A stretch of DNA of 64,000 bases, taken from NCBI RefSeq assembly GCF_014191505.1, contig NZ_JACHWS010000001.1, forward strand, positions 682,001 to 746,000, read 5' to 3'. Position numbers and translations under genes: made by a program. The notes below the pieces were generated by a model, which saw only the letters and a program-made list of their open reading frames with translations, was not told the origin of the DNA and ran no database searches. The DNA is from Hoyosella altamirensis (GTDB lineage Bacteria; Actinomycetota; Actinomycetes; Mycobacteriales; Mycobacteriaceae). Below, piece after piece: positions 37,935 through 47,704 of this stretch; within the stretch, counting starts at the first letter, position 1; every line of letters starts with the position of its first letter.

Positions 37935-38381
37935 ATGTACCTCACGACGCCCGCAGCCCTGAAGGACCACATCGGAACCAGCCTCGGCACAAGCAGTTGG
38001 ACCACAGTCACCCAGGACCAGATTGATCAATTCGCGGAGGCTACCGGTGACACCCAGTGGATTCACACCGATCCTGAGCGAGCCAAGTCTGGTCCGTTCG
38101 GCACGACCATCGCGCATGGCTACCTGACGCTGTCGCTGATCCCCGGGGTTCTGTACGAGGTACTGGAATTCGGGGAGCTTGGTGCGGCCCTGAACTACGG
38201 GCTCAACCGGGTGCGTTTCCCGGCCCCTGTTCCGGTGGGCAGCGTAATCAGATCTGACGTCTCTGTCGTCGCAGTGAAAACTCGGGGAGAAATGATCGAG
38301 GCGGTACTTGAGATCATAATGAAACGGCAGGGGCACGACACCCCCGTCTGCGTCGCTGAAGCAGTGGTTCTGTATTCCTGA
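37935..38381 (+). CDS. MaoC-like (R)-specific enoyl-CoA hydratase
   Basis: 148 aa hot-dog hydratase. The hydratase-2 motif ATGDTQWIHTDPERAKSGPF holds the catalytic Asp and His, followed by TTIAHGYLTLSLIP. It resembles Rv0130/HtdZ and PhaJ-type enzymes, which convert trans-2-enoyl-CoA to (R)-3-hydroxyacyl-CoA. As phaC needs R-monomers, it could link beta-oxidation to polymer synthesis; this is inference from proximity. RBS GGAGAAGCC. Confidence 0.87.
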   Translation: MYLTTPAALKDHIGTSLGTSSWTTVTQDQIDQFAEATGDTQWIHTDPERAKSGPFGTTIAHGYLTLSLIPGVLYEVLEFGELGAALNYGLNRVRFPAPVPVGSVIRSDVSVVAVKTRGEMIEAVLEIIMKRQGHDTPVCVAEAVVLYS

Positions 38382-38393
38382 AAGGTAGGGGCC

Positions 38394-38948
38394 ATGAGCG
38401 CCACCAGCCTTAGACACTTCCACGAAGTGCAGCGGTTTCCCCTGTGGATCATCTCGATTCCCCTGCTCACCGTGGCTGGTCTGGGAGCCTTGATCGTGGC
38501 GTTCGTGGCCGGAGGGGAGTTCGCGGGTGCGCTCTTCTGCGGCGTTCTGCTCGCGGCGGTATTTCTCCCGTTGGCGGTGCTGCATCTCCGGATGAGACTG
38601 GTTACCTCGGTTGATTCAACGGGGCTTCATTTGCGGATCCACCCCGTCCGGTTCAGCTTGCTCCCGCGTCGGATGACGTTCAAGGACGTTTCGCTCGATG
38701 AGATCTCCCGCTGGGAGGTGAGCGTCTACAACTCTCTCAAGAGTCGAGAGTTCTGGGGGTGGCATGTATGGGGACTGAGCGCAGCCAAGGGTGGGCGCTA
38801 CCTTTACGTGATGCGGCCAGGCTTAGTGCGGGCACAAGGCGTGCGAGTCGAACTCACTCGCGGTGAAACCCTGTTTATCGGTTCCGCCAATCCCACGAAG
38901 CTGGCCGCTGCGATCGCCCGCGCGATTAAGAAGCGCGGGCCTGCTTGA
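38394..38948 (+). CDS. two-TM membrane protein with PH-like soluble domain, unknown function
   Basis: 184 aa. Two hydrophobic segments (about 17-40, PLWIISIPLLTVAGLGALIV, and 46-65) are followed by a basic soluble domain ending GVRVELTRGETLFIGSANPT and a Lys/Arg-rich C-terminus. The pattern of alternating beta-strands and RVELxxGxxLxIGS resembles bacterial PH-like domains, but I do not recognise a named family. It starts 12 bp after the MaoC gene with RBS AAAGGTAGGGGCC, so the two are probably cotranscribed. Confidence 0.7.
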   Translation: MSATSLRHFHEVQRFPLWIISIPLLTVAGLGALIVAFVAGGEFAGALFCGVLLAAVFLPLAVLHLRMRLVTSVDSTGLHLRIHPVRFSLLPRRMTFKDVSLDEISRWEVSVYNSLKSREFWGWHVWGLSAAKGGRYLYVMRPGLVRAQGVRVELTRGETLFIGSANPTKLAAAIARAIKKRGPA

Positions 38949-39019
38949 GCGTTGCTACGCGTGACGGAGCGTAGTATCGGGACGCACTCAACTGCCGGAA
39001 CGAGGAGTTTCACAGCCCA

Positions 39020-39697
39020 ATGGCGCCACGACCGTTGCACGAAGTAGTGGAAGCAGGGTGGGCAGACGCGCTCGCCCCGGTCACGCAAAATATTGCCGAC
39101 ATGGGGGAGTTCTTACGCTCCGAGAACGCTGCCGGGCGCGGATATCTTCCGAATGGACAGAACGTGCTGCGCGCCTTCCAGCAGCCGTTCGCAGAGGTGA
39201 GGGTGCTGATCGTGGGGCAGGATCCATACCCGACCCCCGGTCATGCAATCGGGTTGAGCTTTTCTGTGGCACCGGAGGTGCGCCCGCTCCCGAAGAGCTT
39301 GACGAACATCTACAAGGAGTACTGCGACGACCTGGGTTACCCTCCACCCACGTCAGGTGATCTCACCCCATGGTCGAAAAGTGGCGTGCTGCTGTTGAAC
39401 AGAGTGCTGACGGTCCGTCCGGGCGATCCCGCTTCACACCGGGGAAAAGGCTGGGAAGCGGTTACTGAGCAGGCGATCCGTGCACTCGTTGACCGCCATG
39501 AACCCATGGTGGCTATCTTGTGGGGCCGCGACGCGATGAGCCTGAAGCCGATGCTCGAGGACGTGCCCACTATTGAATCGGCGCACCCCTCGCCGCTGTC
39601 CGCTTCACGCGGGTTCTTCGGCTCGAAGCCCTTCAGCCGCGCGAACGAGGAACTTCTGGATCTAGGCGCGGAGCCAATCGACTGGCGTTTGCCGTAG
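39020..39697 (+). CDS. ung: uracil-DNA glycosylase (family 1)
   Basis: 225 aa, normal length. The water-activating loop [20 protein letters not shown] (QDPYP motif) and the Leu-intercalation loop [18 protein letters not shown] (HPSPLS motif) are intact. It removes uracil from DNA to start base excision repair. thiL normally precedes it in mycobacteria; here it restarts the conserved core order after the catabolic block. Confidence 0.97.
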   Translation: MAPRPLHEVVEAGWADALAPVTQNIADMGEFLRSENAAGRGYLPNGQNVLRAFQQPFAEVRVLIVGQDPYPTPGHAIGLSFSVAPEVRPLPKSLTNIYKEYCDDLGYPPPTSGDLTPWSKSGVLLLNRVLTVRPGDPASHRGKGWEAVTEQAIRALVDRHEPMVAILWGRDAMSLKPMLEDVPTIESAHPSPLSASRGFFGSKPFSRANEELLDLGAEPIDWRLP

Positions 39698-39699
39698 CC

Positions 39700-39745
39700 A
39701 CACCAGCAACGGGACATCCGCACCGGATGACCCCGTTGCTGGTGT
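39700..39745. terminator. hairpin after ung
   Basis: A two-part hairpin: outer arms ACACCAGCAACGGG (39700-39713) and CCCGTTGCTGGTGT (39732-39745), with an inner perfect CATCCG/CGGATG stem. It begins 2 bp after the ung stop and is followed by an A-rich rather than U-rich run. Confidence 0.75.
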
Positions 39746-39771
39746 CGCTAAAATTCTCCCGCGAAACGCAA

Positions 39772-39807
39772 AAATCCCCGAAACGTCCTGGGACATTCCG
39801 GGGATTT
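39772..39807 (-). terminator. rpmB intrinsic terminator
   Basis: Stem AAATCCCCG (39772-39780) with CGGGGATTT (39799-39807), with an inner GTCC/GGAC pair. On the minus strand it is followed by TTTTGCGTTT. It lies 18 bp past the rpmB stop. Confidence 0.85.
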
Positions 39808-39825
39808 GTGGTCTAAAAGTGCGTA

Positions 39826-40017
39826 TTAGGCGCGAACGACCTTGCCTGCCTTGATGCACGAGGTGCAGGCGTTGATCCGCTTCCGGTTGCCGGGGGCAAC
39901 TTCGGCGCGAACGGTCTGGATGTTCGGGTCCCAGCGACGGCTGGTACGCACGTGCGAGTGTGAGACTGACTTACCGAAGCCAGGTCCCTTGCCACAGACA
40001 TCGCAAACGGCAGCCAT
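39826..40017 (-). CDS. rpmB: 50S ribosomal protein bL28, zinc-binding form
   Basis: 63 aa from ATG 40017 ([20 protein letters not shown]). [20 protein letters not shown] is the L28 core. Two CxxC pairs (CDVC at the N-terminus and CTSC near 54-57) make it the Cys-rich, zinc-dependent form; mycobacteria also carry a Zur-controlled Cys-less paralogue elsewhere. The frame extends upstream to 40077 but the extra residues are not L28-like. Confidence 0.95.
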   Translation of the reverse strand: MAAVCDVCGKGPGFGKSVSHSHVRTSRRWDPNIQTVRAEVAPGNRKRINACTSCIKAGKVVRA

Positions 40018-40236
40018 GGTCGTCGAACTCCTCGTTAGTGGTGACACGTGTCTTTTTGCCAAGCTGGCTGTGCACACAAATCAGCACCGCCCTGCGAAGG
40101 CAACCGTGCAAGCGTACCGGGTTTATCGCGTATTAACCAAACCGGCGCGAAACCGCATTACCTGCTGCGGACCCGTCGTCAGGATAGTCTCTCAGCAGGC
40201 GTGCCAACGAATCTGTGAAGGGGAGGGCGGGACGCG

Positions 40237-41904
40237 GTGGCAGATGATCTCAGCACACTCGATGCGCACGCGTTGCTGCGTTGGGCGGCGGCGTGTGTGA
40301 GTGGACTGGAACGTCGCCGAGATGAGATCAATGTGCTCAATGTCTTCCCGATCGCTGATTCCGATACTGGCACAAATCTGCATTTCACCATGGCCGCGGC
40401 GCTGCGCGCTGCGGAGCAGGCTAACGGGGGCACTGAGCCGACAGTCCAGGATCTCGCTACCGCTCTGGCGCGGGGCGCTGTGGCTGGCGCGCGCGGGAAC
40501 TCGGGAGTGATCCTTTCGCAACTGCTGCGGGGGGTAGCTGAGGCGTCTTCGGAGCGCTCCATCGATGGCAACGTCTTGAAGGACGCATTGGAAGCAGCTC
40601 TCGATCTCGTGAGCAAGTCGCTGTCCAATGTGGTGGAGGGGACTGTCGTTACGGTGCTGCGCGGTGCCGCGCAAGCGGCGCGTGCGACTGACGAGTGTGC
40701 TCTCGCTGACGTCACGCGGGCGGCGGCGGATGGTGCGGCGTCCGCGCTCGAACAGACTCCCCGCCAGCTGTCAGTTCTCAGCCAGGCGGGGGTAGTTGAT
40801 GCAGGGGGACTCGGCCTGGTGGTCATTCTCGATGCGCTCGTCGGAGTCGTTACAGGCGACGAACCACAGCGGCCTCGTTTCACTGTCCGGGCGACGGTCG
40901 GGGACACGACAACCTCCGCATCCGCGACTGCTCCGGCGGCTGACGCACGACCGGTCGAGCACATCCACGAGTACGCCACTGGAGACGCGGAGTACGAGGT
41001 CATGTACCTGCTCGATGGAAGTTCGGACCATGCTGCCGACGCGTTGCGTGAGAAATTGTCAGACCTAGGTGATTCAGTAGTCGTCGTGGGTGACGGGTCC
41101 GGTGTCTGGTCGGTGCATGTGCATAGCGCCGACCCGGGCGCAGCGATAGAGGTGGGGCTCGCTGCGGGAAAGCCGCGCGATATCCGGATCACTGCCTTTG
41201 CGCCCGATCAGCAAGTCTCGTTCGCTGCGACACCCACGCGGCCGCTAGTCCGCATGGTCCTGGCGCTGGTGACCGGAGGTGACGCCGCGGAACTCTTCGA
41301 AAGCGAGGGAGCCACGGTTCTGCGTACCGGAGGGATGGCATCGCCACAGGAACTGCTCGATGCGATCCTCGCTCTGCGTGCCGATGAGGTCTTTGTGCTG
41401 CCGAACGGTCTGATCAAGGCTGAGGAACTCGTGGCGGTAAGTACGCAGGCACGCCAGTTAGGCCACCCAGCAGTGCTGCTTCCAACCTCCAGCATGGTGC
41501 AGGGCCTCGCCGCGCTCGCGGTACACGACCCCTCACGGGTGGCTTCCGATGATTCTTATGCCATGGCTGCCGCCGCAGCAGCAACGCGGTGGGGCTCGGT
41601 GCGCAGAGCGGACTCTCGCGCGTTGACGATGGCCGGCGTCTGTGAGCCAGGTGATTGTCTCGGGCTCGTTGGTCGTGAAGTCCTGGTCATCGACGAGGAT
41701 CTGGCCGTCGCGACCGCACAACTCGCAGATCTAATGCTTGCGGCGGGCGGCGAACTTGTCACCGTGCTTGCAGGCCAGGATGGGGCTGGTACGTACCTTG
41801 CAGATACGCTGGAGAAGCACATCAAGAAGATGCACCCCGGTATAGACCTCATGGTTTATCCCGGTGGCCAAGATGACGACATCCTGCAGATCGGTGTGGA
41901 GTAG
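40237..41904 (+). CDS. DAK2-domain protein (FakA-like kinase family)
   Basis: 555 aa from GTG 40237 (RBS GGGAGG). The N-terminal DAK2/DhaL domain holds VFPIADSDTGTNLHFTM (Asp residues that bind Mg-ATP) and GARGNSGVILSQLLRG (about 85-105). A middle domain (about 230-310) and a C-terminal domain with EELVAVSTQA and VYPGGQDDDILQIGVE follow, the FakA/YloV layout. M. tuberculosis has the split Rv2975c/Rv2974c at this position. FakA phosphorylates fatty acids in Firmicutes; a similar role here is inferred. It runs into recG 6 bp later. Confidence 0.88.
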   Translation: MADDLSTLDAHALLRWAAACVSGLERRRDEINVLNVFPIADSDTGTNLHFTMAAALRAAEQANGGTEPTVQDLATALARGAVAGARGNSGVILSQLLRGVAEASSERSIDGNVLKDALEAALDLVSKSLSNVVEGTVVTVLRGAAQAARATDECALADVTRAAADGAASALEQTPRQLSVLSQAGVVDAGGLGLVVILDALVGVVTGDEPQRPRFTVRATVGDTTTSASATAPAADARPVEHIHEYATGDAEYEVMYLLDGSSDHAADALREKLSDLGDSVVVVGDGSGVWSVHVHSADPGAAIEVGLAAGKPRDIRITAFAPDQQVSFAATPTRPLVRMVLALVTGGDAAELFESEGATVLRTGGMASPQELLDAILALRADEVFVLPNGLIKAEELVAVSTQARQLGHPAVLLPTSSMVQGLAALAVHDPSRVASDDSYAMAAAAAATRWGSVRRADSRALTMAGVCEPGDCLGLVGREVLVIDEDLAVATAQLADLMLAAGGELVTVLAGQDGAGTYLADTLEKHIKKMHPGIDLMVYPGGQDDDILQIGVE

Positions 41905-41910
41905 CTGATC

Positions 41911-44148
41911 GTGGAGGCAGGAGTATCTCTCACGGACCGGCTGGACGGGCTGCTTGGACGCGGGGTATCGGCCAAACTCGAGAACGAGTTCGGGATCACT
42001 AGCGTCGTCCATCTCCTTCAGCACTATCCGCGCCGCTACGCACGAGGTGGCATGCCCCTCGGTGAAGACGAAGCACAAGCGGGTGACCACATCACGGTGG
42101 TCGCGACGATCGCTCGCGTGGACGAGATCCGCATGAAACCTCCCAAGAAGGGCAGTTTCTTGAAGGTGACGCTTCACGCTGACACACAGCGACTCGAAGC
42201 GACGTTCTTCAACCCGAAGGTTCTCAGGCACGTGATGAAGCCCGGGAAGAAGATGATGTTCTCCGGCACCGTCGGCTTCTTTCGCAAAAACATGCAGCTC
42301 ACCCATCCGAGCTACCTCGAGCTGCGAGAGACCGCAGACGCCGAGAGCGTGCGCGGGAGCGGCCAGCTTGCTGAGCTGGCCCGGGCAGCGCAGAAAGCGG
42401 ACAGCGACATCGAATCCGATCTGTTGCGGGACATAATCCCGATCTACCCCTCGACGAAGAACATTCAGAGCTGGGAGATCTGGAGCTGCGTCCGAATCGT
42501 GCTGGACCAGCTTGCGCCCCTTCCCGAAATGCTCCCCGAGGAGGTTGTCACTCAGAATCAGCTGCTTTCGTACGATCAGGCGATCCGGCTGATCCACCTC
42601 CCTGACTCGGAAGCGGACTTCCGAAATGCGCAGGACCGCCTGCGCTTCGACGAAGCATTGCTGATGCAGCTGATTCTGGCCCAGCAGCGGGTCACGGAAT
42701 CCCGGCGATCCGCGCCTTCGATGCCCGCAAAAGCCGAGGGAATCGCCGCGCGTTTCGACACGAACCTCCCGTTCACGCTTACCGGAGGGCAGCGGGCGGC
42801 GGGTGAAACCATCGCAGAGAGGATCGCGCAGCCCGCACCGATGAACGTGCTGCTGCAAGGTGAGGTGGGTTCAGGTAAGACGATCGTCGCGTTGCGTGCG
42901 ATGCTTCAGGCGATTGATGCTGGCTATCAGTGCGCGCTATTGGCGCCCACCGAAGTGCTTGCCACCCAGCATTATCGCTCGTTACGGTCGATGCTTGGCG
43001 CGCTTGGGCAGGGCGGGGAACTAGGCGCGGATGACTACGCGACGGGTGTCGTCCTGCTGACCGGGTCCATGACCGTTTCGCAGCGTAAGACCGCGCTGCT
43101 GAAGATCGTCACGGGCGACGCGGGCCTCGTCATCGGCACCCACGCTCTCATTCAGGACACTGTCGAGTTCTTCAACCTAGGGCTGGTCGTGATTGATGAA
43201 CAGCACCGGTTCGGCGTGGAGCAGCGCGACCACCTGCGTGGGAAAGCCCAGGCCGGGAAGACGCCGCACATGCTGGTGATGACGGCAACGCCTATTCCGC
43301 GGACGATCGCGATGACAGTGTTCGGTGCACTGGAGGTCATCACGTTGCGCGAGCTTCCCCGCGGCCGCAGCCCGATCAGTACCAAGGTGCTGGCGCTGTC
43401 GATGTCACGCAAATGGCTCCCGCGTGTGTGGGAGCGAATTGTGGAAGAAGCCGCGCAAGGCAGGCAAGCCTATGTGGTGTGTTCCCGCATTGGTGACGAC
43501 GAGAGTGGGCCTGCTGGAAACGGCAGCGAGGCCCCGTCGACCACCGCAGTTGTCGACATGTTCGGTTATCTGCGTTCGGGCCCGCTCGCGGAGTTGCGTG
43601 TCGGGCTTCTGCACGGGCGTCTGCCCGCCGACGAAAAGGACCGGGTGATGCGTGATTTCTCAGCAGGTGAGATCGACGTCCTAGTATGTACAACAGTAAT
43701 TGAGGTGGGGGTGGATGTGCCGAACGCCACAGTCATGGCTATTGTGGACGCAGACCGGTTCGGCGTCAGCCAACTACACCAGCTGCGTGGCAGGGTAGGC
43801 CGTGGTGCGCACGCAGGATTGTGCATTCTGATGAGTGAGGCGGCGGAGGGATCCTCTGCTTTGCATCGATTGAGTGCCGTGGCGGCTACTACCGACGGCT
43901 TCCGGCTCGCCGAATTGGACCTTCAGCAGCGACGCGAAGGTGACGTTCTGGGGTCTGCTCAGTCCGGTACGCGGAGCAGCCTCAAACTGCTTTCTCTTCT
44001 CGACCACGGGGCTGTGATCGAGAAGGCTCGCGACATCGCAGACGCAATGGTCACGGAGGACCCCGAGCTTGCTCGAGCACCGCAGCTCGCCGCGATGGTC
44101 AACGCGATGGGCGACGGTGCTGGAATCGACTATCTCGACATGACCTGA
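41911..44148 (+). CDS. recG: ATP-dependent DNA helicase RecG
   Basis: 745 aa. N-terminal OB wedge domain (about 40-160), Walker A GEVGSGKTIVAL near 316-327, DEQH-type box VVIDEQHRFGVEQRDHL, TATPIPRTIAMT (motif III), and the C-terminal helicase half with VIEVGVDVPNATVM and HQLRGRVGRGAHAG. It remodels stalled replication forks and branched DNA. Follows the DAK2 gene with only 6 bp between, as in M. tuberculosis. Confidence 0.97.
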   Translation: MEAGVSLTDRLDGLLGRGVSAKLENEFGITSVVHLLQHYPRRYARGGMPLGEDEAQAGDHITVVATIARVDEIRMKPPKKGSFLKVTLHADTQRLEATFFNPKVLRHVMKPGKKMMFSGTVGFFRKNMQLTHPSYLELRETADAESVRGSGQLAELARAAQKADSDIESDLLRDIIPIYPSTKNIQSWEIWSCVRIVLDQLAPLPEMLPEEVVTQNQLLSYDQAIRLIHLPDSEADFRNAQDRLRFDEALLMQLILAQQRVTESRRSAPSMPAKAEGIAARFDTNLPFTLTGGQRAAGETIAERIAQPAPMNVLLQGEVGSGKTIVALRAMLQAIDAGYQCALLAPTEVLATQHYRSLRSMLGALGQGGELGADDYATGVVLLTGSMTVSQRKTALLKIVTGDAGLVIGTHALIQDTVEFFNLGLVVIDEQHRFGVEQRDHLRGKAQAGKTPHMLVMTATPIPRTIAMTVFGALEVITLRELPRGRSPISTKVLALSMSRKWLPRVWERIVEEAAQGRQAYVVCSRIGDDESGPAGNGSEAPSTTAVVDMFGYLRSGPLAELRVGLLHGRLPADEKDRVMRDFSAGEIDVLVCTTVIEVGVDVPNATVMAIVDADRFGVSQLHQLRGRVGRGAHAGLCILMSEAAEGSSALHRLSAVAATTDGFRLAELDLQQRREGDVLGSAQSGTRSSLKLLSLLDHGAVIEKARDIADAMVTEDPELARAPQLAAMVNAMGDGAGIDYLDMT

Positions 44149-44302
44149 GGCCCGGCGCCGTGCCCATCCTTGAAAATCAGACGGAATAGCGCCTTACGGT
44201 GGTGCGGTTGCGGCCTAGTATCGTGCCGGAGTCCACAATTGAAAAAGTGCAGTGAGTCAGCGGGCGCCAGAGTTACCTCCCGCAACGGAAAGAGGCGAAA
44301 GA

Positions 44303-47300
44303 ATGTTTTCGAAAGTGCTCGTCGCTAACCGGGGCGAGATCGCGATCAGGGCCTTCAGGGCTTCGTATGAACTTGGCGCGGGCACCGTCGCGGTCTTTCC
44401 GTATGAGGACCGTAATTCGGTCCACCGGCTGAAGGCCGATGAAAGCTACCAGATCGGCGAGCCCGGCCACCCGGTTCGCGCATATCTTTCAGTCAAGGAG
44501 ATCATTCAGGCTGCAAAGAACGCGGGTGCGGACGCAATCTATCCCGGTTACGGCTTTCTGTCAGAGAACCCTGACCTTGCGACTGCGTGCGCTGAAGAAG
44601 GCATCAAATTTGTCGGCCCGCCGGTTGAGGTGCTCGAACTTGCCGGGAACAAAGCGCGCGCGATCGCAGCTGCCCGAGCAGCTGGTCTGCCGGTCCTGGC
44701 CTCCTCGGAACCCGGAAGTGATATCGACACCCTGCTTGCCGCGGCAGACGACATGGAGTTCCCAATCTTCGTGAAAGCCGTGGCGGGCGGTGGCGGACGT
44801 GGCATGCGACGGGTTGACTCCCGGCCGCAGCTCAGGGAAGCCATCGAACAGGCACAGCGCGAAGCTGAGTCTGCTTTCGGTGACGCTACGGTCTTTCTTG
44901 AGCAGGCTGTAGTCAATCCCCGCCACATCGAGGTTCAGATCCTCGCGGACGAGGCCGGGAACGTCATCCACCTGTTCGAGCGTGACTGTTCGGTACAGCG
45001 CCGCCATCAAAAGGTCGTCGAGCTGGCCCCGGCACCGAACCTGCCTGCTGAACTTCGGGACCGGATCTGTGCTGACGCGGTGGCGTTCGCGAAGGAGATC
45101 GGCTACTCCTGTGCGGGCACTGTTGAGTTTTTGCTCGACGAGCGCGGCAAGCACGTTTTCATCGAGATGAACCCGCGAATCCAGGTCGAGCACACCGTTA
45201 CTGAAGAAGTGACCGACGTCGATCTGGTGCAGTCGCAGTTGCGCATCGCGAGCGGCGAGACACTTGCGGACCTTGGCCTCTCCCAGGATTCGGTGGTGCT
45301 CCGCGGCGCGGCCATGCAATGCCGGATCACGACCGAGGATCCAGCGAATGGCTTCCGCCCCGATACTGGCCGCGTCACAGGCTACCGGACCCCGGGTGGT
45401 GCCGGTGTGCGCCTTGATGGGGGAACGATGCTTGGCGCCGAGGTGGGCGCCTACTTCGACTCGATGCTCGTCAAGCTAACCTGCCGCGGACGTGATTTTG
45501 GGACCGCTGTACGCCGCGCGCGACGTGCGCTAGCGGAGTTTCGTATCCGTGGTGTCGCGACGAACATCCCGTTTCTTCAGGGACTGCTCGATGACCCGGA
45601 CTTCCGGGCGGGCAATGTAACCACCTCGTTCATCGAGGAACGCCCGCACCTGCTGACTCTGCACACACCCGCCGACCGCGGTACGCGAATGCTGCGCTAT
45701 CTCGCCGACGTAACGGTGAACAAGCCGCACGGTGAACGCCCGGTCCGGCTTGATCCGCGCACCAAACTGCCGGAGCTCGACAGAGAATCCGCGATCCCGG
45801 ATGGATCCCGGCAGCGGCTTCTGCACCTCGGTCCAGAGGGTTTCGCGACCGCGCTGCGCGAGCAGAAAGCACTCGCGGTCACCGAGACAACATTCCGCGA
45901 CGCACATCAGTCGTTGCTCGCCACCCGTATCCGGACGCGTGACCTGCTTGGGGTCGCTGACCACGTTGCGCGGCTGACACCTGAGCTGTTCAGCATCGAG
46001 GCGTGGGGCGGAGCCACATACGACGTCGCGCTGCGCTTCCTGCACGAAGATCCGTGGGAACGGCTGGCGAAGCTGCGAGAAGCGATTCCGAACATCTGCA
46101 TCCAGATGCTGCTTCGTGGGCGCAACACGGTCGGTTACACGCCGTATCCCGAGTCAGTGACACGCTCTTTCGTCGACGAGGCGACGCGAACTGGTATCGA
46201 CATCTTCCGGATCTTCGACGCGCTCAACAACGTTGACCAGATGCGTCCCGCGATCGACGCGGTGCGTGAAACAGGCACGGCGATCGCAGAGGTCGCGCTC
46301 AGCTACACCGGGGACCTTGCCGACCCGGGCGAGAACCTTTACACGCTCGACTACTACCTGCGTCTCGCGGAGGAGGTGGTAGAAGCAGGTGCCCACATCA
46401 TCGCGATCAAAGACATGGCGGGTCTGCTCCGAGCCCCTGCTGCGGCGAAGCTCGTTTCGGCATTGCGGTCAAACTTCGATCTGCCCGTTCACGTTCACAC
46501 CCATGACACGCCCGGCGGCCAGCTCGCCACATATCTGGCTGCGTGGGAGGCCGGTGCGGACGCTGTCGACGGGGCCGCTGCGTCCCTCGCGGGCACCACG
46601 AGCCAGCCGGCTTTGTCAGCGATCGTCGCGGCGGCACGGAACACCGAGCGTGACACGGGAATCGACCTGGATGCTGTATGCGATCTCGAACCGTACTGGG
46701 AGGCCGTCCGCAAGGTCTACAAGCCCTTCGAGTCTGGCCTCCCGTCCCCAACGGGCCGGGTCTACAAGCACGAGATCCCCGGCGGTCAGCTTTCGAACTT
46801 GCGGCAGCAGGCAATAGCACTCGGCCTCGGTGACCGGTTCGAACAGATCGAGGAGGCATACGCTGCGGCTGACCGGCTCCTCGGCCGGCTCGTCAAGGTG
46901 ACTCCGTCGTCGAAAGTTGTCGGAGACCTGGCGCTGCACCTCGTGGGGGCGGACGTCTCGATCGAACAGTTCAAGAATGACCCAGGCTCCTTCGACATCC
47001 CTGACTCCGTTATCGGGTTCCTGAGGGGTGAGCTTGGCGACCCGCCCGGCGGATGGCCAGAACCGTTCCGTACAAAGGCGCTGGAAGGGCGCTCTCCCGC
47101 GAAGCCCGCGCCGGATCTCTCGGCCGAAGACGAAGCGCTGCTGCATGGCGATGACGGCAAGGCTCGCCGCGCAACTCTGAACCGGCTGCTCTTCCCGGTG
47201 CCGGCACGCGAGTTCCGTGAGCATCGCGACGAATACGGCGACACCTCACTGCTGTCGAGTGGACAGTTCTTCTACGGCCTTCGGCACGGCGAAGAAAACC

Positions 47301-47704
47301 AGGTCAGACTTGAGCCTGGTGTCACACTGCTTTTCGGGCTCGAAGCGATCTCCGAGCCCGACGAGCGCGGCATGCGCACAGTGATGTGCACCATCAACGG
47401 CCAGTTACGGCCGGTCAAGGTGCGCGACCAATCGGTGGCGAGTGAAGTGCCGTCGTCGGAGAAAGCTGACAAGAACAACCCTGATCACCTTCCCGCCCCG
47501 TTCGCCGGTGTCGTCACTGTGTCGGTATCTGAAGGGGAGTCGGTTAAGGCGGGCCACACGATCGCGACCATCGAGGCGATGAAGATGGAAGCATCGATTA
47601 CCGCGCAGAAGTCGGGCACCGTCAAGCGAGTGGCGATTAGCGCTGTGCAGCAAGTGGAAGGTGGAGATCTGATCGCGGTCATCGAGTCCGCAGAGTCAGA
47701 GTGA
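44303..47704 (+). CDS. pyc: pyruvate carboxylase
   Basis: 1133 aa from ATG 44303 (MFSKVLVANRGEIAIRAFRA; RBS AGAGGCGAAAGA). Domains in order: biotin carboxylase (1-450, GGGGRGMRRV ATP-grasp loop, EMNPRIQVEHTVTEEVT), carboxyltransferase TIM barrel (about 530-840, LRGRNTVGYTPYP, MAGLLRAPAAAKL) and biotin carrier domain with the biotinyl Lys in IEAMKMEASI near residue 1095. It makes oxaloacetate from pyruvate. The stop overlaps the rsmD start (GTGA). Confidence 0.97.
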   Translation: MFSKVLVANRGEIAIRAFRASYELGAGTVAVFPYEDRNSVHRLKADESYQIGEPGHPVRAYLSVKEIIQAAKNAGADAIYPGYGFLSENPDLATACAEEGIKFVGPPVEVLELAGNKARAIAAARAAGLPVLASSEPGSDIDTLLAAADDMEFPIFVKAVAGGGGRGMRRVDSRPQLREAIEQAQREAESAFGDATVFLEQAVVNPRHIEVQILADEAGNVIHLFERDCSVQRRHQKVVELAPAPNLPAELRDRICADAVAFAKEIGYSCAGTVEFLLDERGKHVFIEMNPRIQVEHTVTEEVTDVDLVQSQLRIASGETLADLGLSQDSVVLRGAAMQCRITTEDPANGFRPDTGRVTGYRTPGGAGVRLDGGTMLGAEVGAYFDSMLVKLTCRGRDFGTAVRRARRALAEFRIRGVATNIPFLQGLLDDPDFRAGNVTTSFIEERPHLLTLHTPADRGTRMLRYLADVTVNKPHGERPVRLDPRTKLPELDRESAIPDGSRQRLLHLGPEGFATALREQKALAVTETTFRDAHQSLLATRIRTRDLLGVADHVARLTPELFSIEAWGGATYDVALRFLHEDPWERLAKLREAIPNICIQMLLRGRNTVGYTPYPESVTRSFVDEATRTGIDIFRIFDALNNVDQMRPAIDAVRETGTAIAEVALSYTGDLADPGENLYTLDYYLRLAEEVVEAGAHIIAIKDMAGLLRAPAAAKLVSALRSNFDLPVHVHTHDTPGGQLATYLAAWEAGADAVDGAAASLAGTTSQPALSAIVAAARNTERDTGIDLDAVCDLEPYWEAVRKVYKPFESGLPSPTGRVYKHEIPGGQLSNLRQQAIALGLGDRFEQIEEAYAAADRLLGRLVKVTPSSKVVGDLALHLVGADVSIEQFKNDPGSFDIPDSVIGFLRGELGDPPGGWPEPFRTKALEGRSPAKPAPDLSAEDEALLHGDDGKARRATLNRLLFPVPAREFREHRDEYGDTSLLSSGQFFYGLRHGEENQVRLEPGVTLLFGLEAISEPDERGMRTVMCTINGQLRPVKVRDQSVASEVPSSEKADKNNPDHLPAPFAGVVTVSVSEGESVKAGHTIATIEAMKMEASITAQKSGTVKRVAISAVQQVEGGDLIAVIESAESE

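Noticed and set aside
44252-44302. N-terminal extension of pyruvate carboxylase (MSQRAPELPP)
   Set aside because: The conserved start MFSKVLVANRGEI at 44303 has a good RBS; the upstream 17 codons do not.
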